A DNA stretch of 64,000 bases from Pempheris klunzingeri (taxonomy: Eukaryota > Chordata > Actinopteri > Acropomatiformes > Pempheridae). The notes beneath the pieces are model-generated. The model did no database searches and was not told the DNA's origin. It saw only the letters and a list, made by a program, of their open reading frames with translations. Below, in pieces: positions 39,390-51,705 of this stretch. The translations under genes were made by a program, and so were the position numbers. How positions within the stretch are numbered: position 1 is the stretch's first letter; each line of letters opens with the position of its first letter. The stretch is from the NCBI RefSeq assembly GCF_042242105.1, contig NC_092019.1, positions 12,024,328 through 12,088,327 on the forward strand. Reading direction: 5' to 3'.

Positions 39390-41037
39390 CTGTTCGGTGG
39401 GAATCATGGGAGTTACAGTTTAAAATGCTCTTCTCAGTGTTTCTATATGCATTTGCTATAATCATCTACTTGATGATTTGATCTTGATCCATAATAAAAG
39501 GATGTTGACTGCTTTGACACCGCCAGCAGATGGCACCAAAAGACGACAATTTCAATTTCTACACAAAATTGCTTTAAGTAGTAACCTAAGACCAAACCTA
39601 GTTAGCTATCCTACACACGCTTTACTGCGCTGTAATTGTGTATTTTAAACTGTTTTTACATCTTACAGGAGAGGTGAGGAGAAAGAGGAGGAAAAACCAA
39701 GAAAAGATGTATTTTTGTTTGTAGATGTATTCCTAAAGCATGTTAAGAACTTAACACATTATTCAAAGCTTTCCTGTGTATAGTGTATTAGAATAAGACA
39801 TCATGCTTCAGCCAATCTATTTGAGCACTAGGATAATATTCTAGTTTATTATAAAGATACTGCACTTTATTATTCATGAAGTGCTCTTACACCATGAAAT
39901 TTGTTATTATTGCACGATGACAATGTAGTATATTAATGTACTTACTGCCGGATGAGTTGAATAGCATCCTCATACTTCATTCCGCTCTCAATCAGAGCCA
40001 GAGCAACCAGCACGGGAGCCCTGTGTGCATGCAAAAACACACACAGAGTCATGTCTACGTCTGTTGACTCTGATGTCTGAGTAAAAATAACAACTGCGTC
40101 TTTAAAAAAACTTTCAGAAATGCGGTTTAGAAATAGAACGATCAGGTTACAGCTACTGGTTTTGTAATCATGTTAAATCATTTTTCCATGCAGAGCCAAC
40201 CGGTATCTGTAAATGTAGAAATGTCAAAGTGACATGAACAATGTCATCATATGTGCGGAATATACTAGACACATGAAACCAGTGTGACTAACTATCATTT
40301 ATATCATTACTTTTCAGGTTTTTCTACATGTCAGTCCCTGCTGTGCACATGTAGGTGTGTGCGTCTGTATAAGGTGTATGCATTTGTATTATTTTCTTTA
40401 AGTTTGCCTCTCACCTCCCCAGTCCAGCCACACAATGAACAGCCACGCAGCATCCAGGATCCTCCTTAAACTTCTTCTTCAGCAGGCCCAGCCAATCGTC
40501 AACCAGCTTACTGGGGGGCGGGGCTCCATCATCAAATGGCCAATCCTGGAAGAAAAGCAGAACAGTTATACTGCTTATGGCACTTCGTATTTTAAGTGTT
40601 TTTGTAAAAATTTTAAAGTTTAAATATGTGTGTCTGTTCGTGTGTGCTTAGTGTGTGCTCACCACCACATTAATGCCGACTTTCTCCAATGGCGTTTTAT
40701 CATACGTGACATCACAGACTCGAACGACTGTGGTGGCACCGTAGTGCTTCAGGTCCTGAAAGAGTCGACAGTGGTAGGACATGACATCTGACATTTTCAC
40801 AACTAAGCCAGTTACAAACTAAGTCTATTGTTTCAGTTCACATGTCATCAACAAGTCAAACAATACAGGTTACACATGAGGTGTGTGTTCATGTGCATGT
40901 GTATCTGCCAGTTCTCACACACACACTCGCGCGTTTCCTACCTCTATAAAGGAGGTGAGAGTGCTGTCTGTTGGGTTGTGTGTGATCAGGAATCTCATGT
41001 TCTTGTGGCACAGTTCCACGGGAGCTGGACGGTTCAT
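39236..41037 (-). CDS. ptp4a3: Protein tyrosine phosphatase type IVA 3 (PRL-3)
   Basis: Small dual-specificity phosphatase, held at the plasma membrane and endosomes by C-terminal prenylation; PRLs also bind CNNM magnesium transporters. Coding exons: 41037-40942, 40755-40663, 40545-40415, 40020-39946, 39353-39236. They join in phase to give 170 aa, the family's usual size. The sequence shows the start MNRPAPVE in a perfect GCCACC-ATG context, the general-acid loop [10 protein letters not shown], the P-loop HCVAGLGR with catalytic cysteine and arginine (split by the exon 3/4 border), the basic tail RSKHRLRFK, and a C-terminal CCTM CAAX box. The M-ending box and the MNRPAPVE start favour PTP4A3 over PTP4A1/2 (CCIQ, CCVQ). 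An in-frame ATG ten codons upstream probably lies across the acceptor and is not favoured. The last exon's acceptor is formed by a TG repeat plus TTTCAG. Non-coding leader exons are proposed near 44.8 and 45.3 kb. Confidence 0.95.
39359..39381. repeat. (AC)n microsatellite at the ptp4a3 last-exon acceptor
   Basis: About 11 AC units on the plus strand, so TG units in the pre-mRNA, ending just before the TTTCAG acceptor of the last ptp4a3 exon. This replaces the normal polypyrimidine tract. Confidence 0.9.
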
Positions 41038-41351
41038 GGTGGCCAGTGTGACCTCCGACCTTTGCATGTGAGACGTTAGTTAGTCATAAGCTCAAGTCAG
41101 GGGGAAATCTGCTGTATATAAATAAAAACTGAACACAATGTAATATATTTGAGCCACATTTGGTGCACCGTTTTAATGTCCTTAGACGTTTGTTCATAAG
41201 ATAAAAACAAATGACACCACATGAAGTTGGAAAAATCCCCATCAGGTCTTGAAGAGCTTACCTCAACTTACCTCAAGATAAAAACTGTGGCCCATTAAGT
41301 ATCATCTATCATCTTCGTCTTTGACACAAAGGCCAAGGCCTTTTCACAGAA

Positions 41352-41558
41352 GACATTTTGACATGTCACAGCAGCAGAAGCACAGGTGCAAATAATAAAA
41401 TTACTGATGGCTTCCATGTAGCTGCTTTAGTGTCAGGGTCCTGCTACTGTGCACGGTGGCTCACTGTCACTCCGTCACGGCTCACTGGGACGCCTGAACA
41501 GAACTGAACCGTTATTAGTAACATCTGTGCTTTTCCTACTCTGACATGTCAAAACGTC
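41352..41558. mobile_element. MITE-like element with about 45-base inverted repeats
   Basis: The left end GACATTTTGACATGTCACAG (41352-41371) continues AGAAGCACAGGTGC. The reverse complement of the right end reads GACGTTTTGACATGTCAGAG, then GGAAAAGCACAGATG. The two ends match over about 45 bases with roughly 80% identity. The 207-base unit has no coding capacity and lies in the ptp4a3 leader intron. One end of the same family recurs at 51645-51705. Confidence 0.7.
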
Positions 41559-42859
41559 ATCACATATTTACTTTTATGCAAATCTCACACAGCACAGAGT
41601 GAAAACAACAGTGTTGAAAGATGAGTCTAATAAGTGTAATAGTACACTTAATACATTAGCAGCATGCAGTATACTGGATGCAAAACAAAAATTGTATTTC
41701 AGGAAGGAATTTTTATTTCAGTAATCAAAGTTCAGGGATGATTCGCATCTCCTGAGGCATGCACAGCCACTATTTTGTTAGAGCACTGAAAAAAAACTAT
41801 GTGGTATGTGCTCACATACAAAAAACGAAATAAATGTGAAAAAATTAAATTATGCAGTGCAAAGTTTTGCAGCAACAGGTTAATACGTCCCAAGAACACA
41901 GCAGAATTAATTGTTCTACAAATACTGATGAGCTCTGTTTTTGATGTTAGCAGCATGCTAGATGTACTTTGTCATTGCATTGTTTTCTGATTTTAATGAG
42001 GGAAATTCAGCCTTTGTTTTTCCTGTCATAACAAGCTCTATAAAACCTGAAATAGCACTGAAAATTGGGGAAAAGATGGGACATGAAAACAATGTATAAC
42101 CAGCCACATGTGGAATGCCAGAACAAGTGAGTAAAGTGCAAGAGTTAAAAGGTGTTGGAGCATCGCTGTAATTAGTCAGTGTCTGATGATCTCTCACCTT
42201 TAGCTCCAGCTGCTTTGTCTTCAGTTTATATCAGGTCTCCAGAAGACTCTGGACTTCCTGCCTCTTGTGGAACTTGCTGATATTTAGAAAGTTTTAAGTA
42301 TTTTCCCAATCCTGAGGTTCTGGTATCTTCAGTATTGTATTACTCCATCAGCTGACTGTATCCTTATAGTCCAGGAGGCTACAGAGTGTCAGCTCTCTCT
42401 CTCTGCTCAACTCTGTGTTTTTGTCTCTTTGATTGTCTGGTCCTTTTCTCTCTTTGTCTCTCAGTTGCTCTCTCTTTCCTTCGCTCTCCAGATAGCTTTC
42501 AGTGTTGAGGCTCAACTTGTTACCCCATGAGCTGGCTGGTTCAGAGGGCAAAGGCCAACGGTCTTTCAGGTTTCAGGGACGCAGGAGTGCATGGTGTAGC
42601 TTCATCCCAGATAGGGTCTAAATGTGTTGGGCGTGGCAATAGTCACCACTCCGCCGCACAAACTCCATCAACCAGCAGTTCTAAAGTACAAAACACATTA
42701 AAAAAAATCACCGTTTAAATAATTAACTATCACAGAAATGTGTGTGTGTTTGTGTGTGCTTAGTGTGTGCAAATGAAATTTCAATGAGGCCATACTGCAT
42801 GGCAAATACACTCGTATGGCAGGACAGGAGGACAGCTCAGAGAAAAACACAAGCACACT

Positions 42860-42863
<4 letters not shown>

Positions 42864-42913
<50 letters not shown>
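42864..42913. repeat. (GT)n microsatellite
   Basis: About 25 uninterrupted TG units, the longest such run in the window. Confidence 0.95.
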
Positions 42914-42916
<3 letters not shown>

Positions 42917-43755
42917 ACTGTATACTTACTAAAATCAAACATTGTTCATGGCCTATCACCTATCTGACTATCACTGTCCATCACTAATGGCCCTGAGTGG
43001 AAATAATTTGGTCCCTGAAATTATTTAAACTGAGATTTTAAATTAACAAGCAAAAGACGGCCAAATACCAAGACCACTGATATTTGCAAGTAAGTCTGAG
43101 AAGTCAGTTGTGTGCATGTCCACTGAATGAGTAACTATGATCTTACGCAGTTTGTAAACAAAAGTGTCTCGACTTACATGGCATGGACAAGAAAGCAGAC
43201 AGATGCTGCATGAGCTGGAAAATCTAATTCACGATGTGACTCACAAAATATGGACAGTTTCATTAAATTAGTCTGCAAAATATCAGCAAAATTAAATTTC
43301 GCCCGAACGGAAAATCTGAAAACTGGTGGTAGAGGAGAAGTAAATCTTAATTCAGTTTTTCAGGCTTTAAGACAAAAGGCCACGTATTGGAGTTTTACAG
43401 ACTGTAAAACAAAGTAAAGAGGTAAGTTAGCTCAGTTGCTACTTTAAGAAGGGCAGGTCCTCCCAGATTAGGGCTGCAATGATTTATCCATCCAAGTGCA
43501 ACCAGCTCCAAAAGAAACTTGGAGTTCTTTGATTGCATCTTTGATGTAATGATGATGTGTATCAGATTTGTGAAAAATGTATTTATTTGGCATATTTTGT
43601 CATACAAATAGTTGGACGTTGGACATAGTTGAAGGTGGTCAAAGATGTAACCCTCCTCTCCCTTACATGCCCAAACACTCAGACAAACAACAAGGGAAAG
43701 TCCAGAAGCACTCTGGGTAATCCGCCATCACCTCTTCACCTTAGCTCTGACAATG

Positions 43756-43773
43756 CACACGCACACACATACA

Positions 43774-43804
<31 letters not shown>
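43756..43804. repeat. (CA)n microsatellite
   Basis: Imperfect CA repeat with a pure run of about 14 units at 43776-43804. Confidence 0.9.
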
Positions 43805-43806
<2 letters not shown>

Positions 43807-44754
43807 CATAATCACATGCCGACTTACTCACTAACTCTTCCAGAAGAGAGCAGTCTATTCCAGGTTGTTGACTATCTATAATTAGGAATTTATCCGCCAC
43901 TGTTACCGCTAATCAGGATAGAGGTCAATTATTTTCCATCCAGTCAAATGAAAGAGTAAAAAGAACATTTATTTGACTTTACTGGGATTCTATACAGATG
44001 CAATTAATGTTTTGACAGCCTCGTATAACACAAGCAAAACAAAATTAAAACTAGCAGGATAAAAACTAACTAGTATCACACAAAGCAACATGACAGAACT
44101 CACAGAAGACAAAACAGTAAATTCACTGAAACTGAGAGACAGACTAGGCATTAAAAAAAAGAAGCTCTAAAGCATCTAAACACAAAACAAATTTAAATAT
44201 TAACTCTGATACTGAGTACTATGGTCACTTTAGACATTTAGCTAATATCTAAAGCCAAGTGACCTAATATAAAAACAACATATAAAAGCATAAAGGAGCA
44301 CGAGGGAAATGGCTGGTAACAGTAATTCCAGTTGAAACTGTAAAGCCGATCCCTGTTACCTTAGAGCGCAGTTTGGTTTGTAAAAACAGGTGCGTCCCCA
44401 GTTGGTCGTCTGGCTGCCTGGCTGTTTCCCTGTCACAGGCTGGGTCAGGACCCAAAGAAGTTAAAAATGGATCTCGCTATTATTTTAGAGCAGCGTTAGG
44501 CTGCCAAAACTTTCCTACAGTACCTGCAATGTGAGGCTGAATGAGACACAGTAAGCTTGTAGGTTAGTAGTAAAGACAACAACAAGGCAGGTTAGTAGTG
44601 GCCCCTAATAGGATAAATCCTGTTACAGTATATTCACCTCTTCTGCTGCCCAGTTAACAACCACAGGGGAGGTTTTCTGTAGCAATCACGAGTCAAGAAG
44701 AAGATAAAATTGAGTTGTTTCTCAAAGCCGCCAGTATCCAGCCTTCTCTCTTAC

Positions 44755-44898
44755 CTCAGTTGACAGTTTGGCGGATGAACAGGCAAATCCACAAAGCACT
44801 GACTGGCAGTTACACCGAAGTCCTGCAGAAGCAGCAGCAGCCCCACAGCAGTGTGGGCGCTGACATACAACCAGCTGACTGCCTGTTATAGTAAACCC
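44755..44898 (-). other. Candidate ptp4a3 untranslated first exon with short uORF
   Basis: On the minus strand a consensus donor (CTGAG-GTAAGAG) ends at 44755, and a TATAAATA box lies at 44926-44933, placing a predicted transcription start near 44898. Between them is an upstream ORF at 44866-44810 (18 codons, start MSAPTLLWG, stop TAA). The exon ends before the ptp4a3 coding exon on the same strand with nothing else in between. PRL mRNAs are reported to be controlled by an upstream ORF, which makes this plausible, but without transcripts it remains a prediction. Confidence 0.35.
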
Positions 44899-44925
44899 CT
44901 GTAGACACTGAACACCCCGCAGCTG

Positions 44926-44933
44926 TATTTATA
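44926..44933 (-). promoter_or_regulatory. TATA box for a candidate ptp4a3 promoter
   Basis: TATAAATA on the minus strand, flanked by CAGCTG E-box cores on one side (44920-44925) and a partial one on the other. CTATAAATAC is also one base off a MEF2 site. Placement about 30 bases before a predicted start and 170 before a good donor supports promoter use. Confidence 0.4.
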
Positions 44934-45296
44934 GCTGTATCTGTACTAGCGGCTGATTCTGTGACACATCACATTTTTGTGGAAACAACAGTCTCCAGTG
45001 CTAGTCCACACCTGTCTGTCTGCTTCAGTGAAGAATGTGATCAGGTTGATTACTGCCTTTAGTAGCACTGCTGTGGAAGTGAATTCCTGTATAAAGTCTC
45101 CATCATTCATTTATCACATCAAATTAATGCCCTCAAAGGTTAAATAATCTGTGACAGCAGGGTGCCATACTTCTGGCTTTGTGACAGCATCAGGAACCTT
45201 TTCCAAATACTACCAATACTTTTCATTTTATTTTTTGTTTTTTTTTGTAATTCGCAGCAACAAAACAAATACAACAGCTATTGTGTGTTATCTTAC

Positions 45297-45600
45297 CTGC
45301 TCTTCAATGTCATCTCCAAGCACAGAAGCACCATCAGGTCTTGTGCTGCTTTGCCACAATAAAGCTCTGCTCCTAGAGGCAGAAACGTCTTATGGTCGAG
45401 CAGCAGAAAATGAAGTCCTTCTGCAACAACCTGTAGCTCTGCCCCACGAGCTATCCAGCTCTCCTGGCCTGTCAGTGACCACTGCGGACTACTGCGTGTG
45501 GCAGATTGTTGCTCTGCCTTGCTGTTGCAGTGCAGTGTGCTGGGCTGAGGATCTGCTGTGAGCTGGTCTAATCAGGCTGAGCAGCCATCTGACCCTGACA
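45297..45600 (-). other. Candidate alternative ptp4a3 leader exon
   Basis: A strong minus-strand donor (GAGCAG-GTAAGATAAC) marks the end at 45297. The upstream limit is unknown; the given end is only a guess. The block is more GC-rich than its flanks and lies upstream of a CT/GA-rich tract at 45640-45710. It may be a second first exon of ptp4a3 using a TATA-less promoter. Open frames on the plus strand through this block have no family features. Confidence 0.25.
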
Positions 45601-48600
45601 GCCCTGTCACCACCAGAACACTCTACAGTTAATGCTCTTAGAGAGAGAGGAGAGGAGCCTCCCTCCCTCCCTCCCTCCTCCTCTTCTTCCTCCTCTTCAT
45701 CCACTCGACTCCCGTTTCCCCTCCCCTCTCACAGGGCAAAGAAGAGGTGCTGTCCCCCACCATTCCTCCTCTGCTCACCCTTCCTACAGGCTGATGATTA
45801 CAAGGTTCACTCAGGGAGGTTTGTTGCCTCACATATAGTACGCTGCACAGTGACAAAACAAACGTAGATCAGTGTTTCCAGTTCATGTTTCTCACAAATG
45901 TAACTCGCAGACTTTGCAAGGCTGTAAGTGAATGAGCTTTTTCTGCTGTGACACATCTGTCTGGACCTTCTTGTTTTCCTTTCCTCCTTTCTCACCCCCC
46001 TTCCCCTCCCTGAACCACATAAAAATAGACAGTCCTTTGAGCTACCAGACCGATTGGACCAGTCAAACCTTTCAGTCTTAGTTCATGGAATTAACCTTCT
46101 CTTTAACTGACAATAGCAACAGGTTTGTTGCTGTTGCTGCTTTCCTTGAGCCAAACTACTGTGTGAAGCCAGTGTCTTGTTGTGTCAGCCAAAGAGTGAA
46201 AATTGACTCATTTTCAAAAGTAACATCCATTAAGGCATAGTTGCTTGATGTTCATGCAGTTTTGGGTCTCGGAGTTTTGTAGGATTCAGTTTTAAGTTGT
46301 CTGCTCTATCCGATTGCACACAAGGTTATGGTAAGGATATGAGAGTCCAGAGAGTCACAAGACTGTCAAAGACACAAGCTTTTTTAAAGCAGAACTAGCT
46401 GGGGCCTCACTTCACTATCAATCATTTTGAGTGGAGGTTAACATGACTGTTCACCCACACACACAGCTTTAAAAAAACCACGTCCTGCAAGCTAAAATTA
46501 GCTCAAGCACCACTCGATCGATTTCCACACTTAAATTTGACGGGCGAGATCATGACTGCTGCTTATAGCGAAGTTGTTTTCTATGTGCTTCTTTAAACTC
46601 TGTTTGTTGCATGCATCATGGCGACAAACGTATGGCTCCTGTATCATGGCCCAGTGCCATCCCTCCTCTGATTTTCATTATGGTGACATGTCACCTTCTT
46701 TTATTCCGTATGATAAGTGTAAATATAGCCACAAGTGGTGATTAATGGGTTGCAAACATAAAGTGACAGACAGGTAAAGAGTTCCTTAAAGAAGAAGAAC
46801 AAAATGGAAAAAGAGACGATCTACTTTGTCCTGATGTCTTTTAATGAAGAGTTTGACTGTAAATAACTTTTAAACATAGAATGGAAGTGAATATGGTCAC
46901 ATTTTGCAACTTTTAAAGCACAGGTGTCGAGAGAGACGGGAACGTAGCCTAGCATGTAACAAAAGATCAAAGTGGGATGTGGTTTGTGTCTCAGACCACA
47001 AGGCAAACTTTCACAGTCTCATTATAGTCTCATTATATTTATTGTTTCACCAGTTTAGAGTATAAATGTTACCTGAGTTATATATACAACCACTTACTGT
47101 GGCGCTTAACTATAAAACAAATTAGCATTACATTAAGTATCTAACAGGTGATCAGTATATCCTCGTAAGTATGGAAAAAGCTTCTATTGTTAAGGGACTG
47201 TAATATTGTGGAATATTTAAATGCTGACAGAAAAATTCACATTTATAGATGACACAGAAGACTTGTTATTTCATGAAGTTTGATCACATATTTGGCAAAT
47301 TATGATGAATGCCCTTTTTACTGCACATTTTACGAACAAAACCCTTCCGATTAATGCAGCCTCGCTTTTTCACATATTTCAAATGTTTTCACATCAAAAG
47401 TGTAAAGAATCTGTGTGTCAATTTCAATGACATTTGAACACATCCTTTTAAAGTTACTGGAGTTAATTGATATGATGTATTGACTACTTAATCCCCAAAA
47501 AGGTGTCTACAGTCTTAATGTTTTGCATTTAAATGTATTTTAATCTGTCACATTTGAACTTTTGAGTAATATATAAATTAATATACAGCTGGAACATCCT
47601 CCCACTGTCTAAACGTTGTAATTGGTCCCCAACTGCACATACTCTTCCTCTCGAGGCTTCCTCTATCTCACCCTGCTGAGGAACAGTCCGCTCCAGTGTG
47701 ACCATCTGTTTTGATGCTACAAACAGCAGCGCACTGGCCTAAACAGGGTCGCTGCAATGGTTTCTGGAAATGTGAGCTGACACCTTGTAGGTCAACCCTC
47801 AGCTGGCAGTCCCGTGCTTTTTGAGGAGCCTAAAGAACCCTTTTGGCGCTGGTTGTATCCAGATGAAAGCAATGGGCTGACCTACAAAGACTGCAGCACT
47901 CAATCCTTTTACCACATCTACAAGGAAGTGATCCAGGGTTCTTTTTATAAACCAAACCCTGCTCGTAGGGACGATCACGGTAATAAGGAATCATTACACT
48001 CAGGCTCACCTGCCATAGTTGGACTAAAGCTGTAACTATGAATAGAGATAATTTATTACCTTGTTTTCTCATATCGAATCTTTCAGTGCAACAACTCCTT
48101 AAGCACAGCACCGGTAATTGCATGGCTAAATAATATGGCCATAGCACTTGACTGAGATTTGACATAATGAACACAACCTTGTTGTTTTGCGTGTTTCACA
48201 TTTATTGGTGAATCATGCTTCATATGTTTGAACAAAGTTGTGTTTACCTGTAGTTGTTGAGCTGGATTCTTCTTGGTAAGCTATTTTTGGCATTATGTAA
48301 TGATTGGTGCTATTTAAACCTCCTATCGCCTTTATAGAAGAGCACTAATCTGGCCCAGTAGCTTCTCGTCTCACTCTGATGTATTTGCGTCTGATGAATA
48401 CAAACATAGTCTCCGGTAAAAAAAAACTGTCTGAGCTACTGTGAGATAACCACAGTATACATTATAACTGATTAACAGTCAGCCTATTTCATAGCGTTAA
48501 GGGTATCTACATCTACTATCTACTATCAACTATTACAGCCACAACAGTATTTTGTAATTCTGTCCCTCAGGCACTCTGCTCTACTACTACTAACAGTGTG

Positions 48601-49375
48601 AAATACTTTGTAATTCCCAGAGCAATAAGTAGAAACTGGATATGAAGAGGAAGCATAGTTTCTCCCAACAGTTATATCTTAAGTTGCCTGTTTCACACAC
48701 ACTGAGAACATGTTAGTGACTGACTGAACGGCACACAATCATACAACGTTTAAGTTCAGGTTCATCGTGTTTAGTGGACGTGATGTAGCAGCAGGTGCAT
48801 CACTATGCTGGAAAACTGAGCCCCTCATTGGCCAGGAGTGGATGGCGGAGAAGCCGCAGTATGCTCTGCGTCGGATCAAATGATATTTCAGGGGCTTCCT
48901 GTTCTGAGCCATGCTAATATTCAGTTCAACAAGATTACTCGTGGAAGCAAATGATTACGTGGGTCAGTGTTCCTCACGGAGGATCAGTTTACACATGACT
49001 GCAATTTAGAAGGAGGGGTCTTTGATATGACAGCAGAAAAAAACATTATCTTGCCCAAATGTATGTTCGTATATATCAAACATTTCTTAAATGCCCTTTT
49101 GTCTTGTGAATAACTGGATAGTTTTACCACCACTATGTTGATCTGATCACAACCTGTAGACATATGGAACTGATGATGGTTACAAGATACTGCTTTGTGT
49201 TAACACATAAAAAAAAAGAGGATCTTCACATTTTACTTCTAGAAAACTGTTTCAGGAATCAAACTTTCGAGCCTAAACTCCACCACAAAACTTCAGTCAT
49301 GAAGCAAATAGCTCATCATCTATCATACTATGGAAGGAATTGTGGAAAGGGCCTGTGTATTTTTTGCACATTAAC

Positions 49376-49585
49376 AACACACAACACACACACACACCCT
49401 GAGAAATATGTTTACAGGAGAACTCACACACACACAAACACACACCCACACACCCACACACACACACACACACTTTCACAAGGCGCAAATCGAAGCAAAG
49501 TCCTACACTTACATACTAGCACACATACAGACATGCACAAACGACAACAAACACACACATACATACACACACACACACACAGTCA
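49376..49585. repeat. CA-rich simple repeat cluster
   Basis: Several interrupted CA runs (49376-49473 and 49551-49580) separated by non-repetitive sequence. Long open frames here, rich in THTH, are products of the repeat. Confidence 0.9.
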
Positions 49586-51644
49586 AGCATGTGGCAAGCG
49601 GCAGCAGCTGCTGTGTGTATAATTAGAATGTTTTGAAAGCTGAGAGTCGGACAGCAGGACTTTCACCTGCAGACTGAAGGGTTTCCATGGCAACCAGCCT
49701 TCAGCATGACAATACAACCATGCTGTACCAGCTACATTATAAATGTGCATACCGTATATTACCTGGGCACCCTGAAGTGAAGAAATAGGAGCAGTAATAG
49801 AATGAATAAAGACAGGAAAGTGAAGGATTCATGCCCCCGTACATCCTGTTGTTACAGAAGCAATATATGAGATTCTCTCTCACCCATGACACAGTTTCTA
49901 TAACACATGTGCAGCAGGATATGTAGGAGGTTACATATTAAAACTTGAAACTCAAGGATCACTTCACCATATGCTGAGATTTCTGCCTTTCCAAACTTAG
50001 TTTCCATCTCACTGTCCGTCCCTTCTGTTTTGGAACAGACACGCAGGAAGAGCTGAGGGGGCTACAGCGCCCCCTAAAATCAGGTGTGTCATAAACCACC
50101 AGTTCATTAATAGGATTACATTTATAATGGCTTTCTCTTTTTTTCACTGTGCACTAGTATTTGTGGTAGGAGAGAGGTTTGCATTCATTATCAGTGGGTA
50201 TTAGTCTACTACCACAATGAGGTGTTGTTGAGTTGAGAGTGTCACTGAATCAAAGTAACCAAAGATGTAAAGGCACTGGTCAGAGTACAATAACACAGGT
50301 GCATGTATACAAACCAGTAGTACAACAGGACAGGTGATTCTCTAGATAATGAAATATATCTAGAACCGGCTCTAAAATGTTGAGGTTTGGCAGAGTATTA
50401 AAGTAAAGACTCCTTCCAATGAAAAATGAATGTTTGAAGATATTATAGAGAAAAAGAATCTGATCACGGTACAAGGTGCGTCTCAACTCGCTCTTCCTCT
50501 ACCTGTTTTTTCATACATTAATTCAGTGTTTTTGCCTGTTAAGTTGCTGTGGCTGTTTCTACATACAATATGTAGGAGCTCATGTTTGCTGTCTGTTTGT
50601 AAAATGTTCTAAAATTGTTCTAAATTGCTGTTATGGTAATAACTATCAGACATAAATAATCCTGGCCATTGAAAGTGCTGCAAAAATCAGAAAAATAGAC
50701 TTCCTCGACCAGCTTGTTGAATATTTAATTTCCAATTATATGTCAGGCTATGTAAAAATACAAAGTAAGGATAAGCTCATACTAATAATCTGCATGTTTA
50801 GATGTAACAGATTTGTGTGGGCACATAGAAATAATCAACAAGCACAAACATTTTTTAGATTAAGCAATAGGAACAAGGTTTGGCAGGTATAAAAACAAAG
50901 GGGTGTGAGGATATCTTGACCTTCATCATGCAGCCAGTAGACAAGCTGCATCCAGAAAGTAGGTACGAAACTCCATCTAGTGGACTCTACTAGGAAATGA
51001 CTAAAGACACGCAGCACTGGAATCTCGCTATCTTCTCCAAACCAAATGAGAGGTTTGTCTTGGAAGGAAAGAAGGAAAGAGAAATACTTCTGACTAACTT
51101 TTTAGATTAAGTTCAACTTTAAAAGGCTAGTTCATGACTGGGAGGTTTCTTACTTTCAGTGCAAATATTAGATTTGACTTTAATGACAAAAGAAGCACAT
51201 ACTTGACTTGAAGTATCTTAATTGGTATGATACTGCAGAGGTTTTTGGATGATATGTGGATAAAATGCGTGCATAACATTTTATTCATCTGCAGTCCAAT
51301 TCAGGTAAGACTCTTTTTCTCCAGTCCAAAGTCACAGCTAAAAGCTTAAGGTGACATTTAAGGTGCATTAGCTGTTAGAGCCCCCAGACTCTCGTGCCAC
51401 ACTCTAGCACCCTGTCTAAGGTCATGTTAAAATCTGTCTCTTTGTCTTTCTCTCTGCTGCTGTTTTCTGGCATCTCAATAATTAATAAATAACTGATAAG
51501 AATTATTGTGTTTTATGTGTGCATTTTTCTTGTGTGGCATCATTTGCTGGCTCCCTAAATTGGCATCAAATCTTTGAGAAGCCCTGGTTTAGGAGAAATC
51601 AAGCAGTATGACCCAGTCACTGTTAGTGGGTCTGTTCATTCTGG

Positions 51645-51705
51645 GACATTTTGGCATGTCACAGCAGGAAAGGCACAGGTCTAAATAATAAAATTAACCT
51701 GCACA
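51645..51705. mobile_element. Second copy (one end) of the MITE-like family
   Basis: GACATTTTGGCATGTCACAG followed by GCACAGGTCTAAATAATAAAA closely matches the left end of the element at 41352. I could not find a matching right end nearby, so this is a truncated copy. Confidence 0.65.

Larger units (their letters stand above)
41038..44754. other. ptp4a3 leader intron
   Basis: Region between the first coding exon and the proposed leader exon. It holds the MITE-like element, a CT-rich block (42390-42490) and two microsatellites. A minus-strand donor-like CTAAAG-GTGAGAG at 42198 could belong to another leader exon, but nothing else supports it. Confidence 0.45.

Noticed and set aside
41038-41067. 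In-frame upstream ATG extending Ptp4a3 by ten residues
   Set aside because: The sequence between has acceptor-like AGs after that ATG, and the downstream ATG has a perfect context and matches the family start MNRPAPVE.
42198-42230. Donor-like and TATA-like motifs in the ptp4a3 leader intron
   Set aside because: The TATA-like motif is only about 25 bases from the donor, leaving no room for an exon; likely chance.
45151-45561. 136-codon plus-strand open frame upstream of ptp4a3
   Set aside because: No recognised motif. It overlaps a block better explained as a minus-strand leader exon, and its start is not ATG-supported by context.
49164-49626. Long threonine/histidine-rich open frame of 152 codons
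   Set aside because: Produced by CA repeats; no start context, splice sites or family features.
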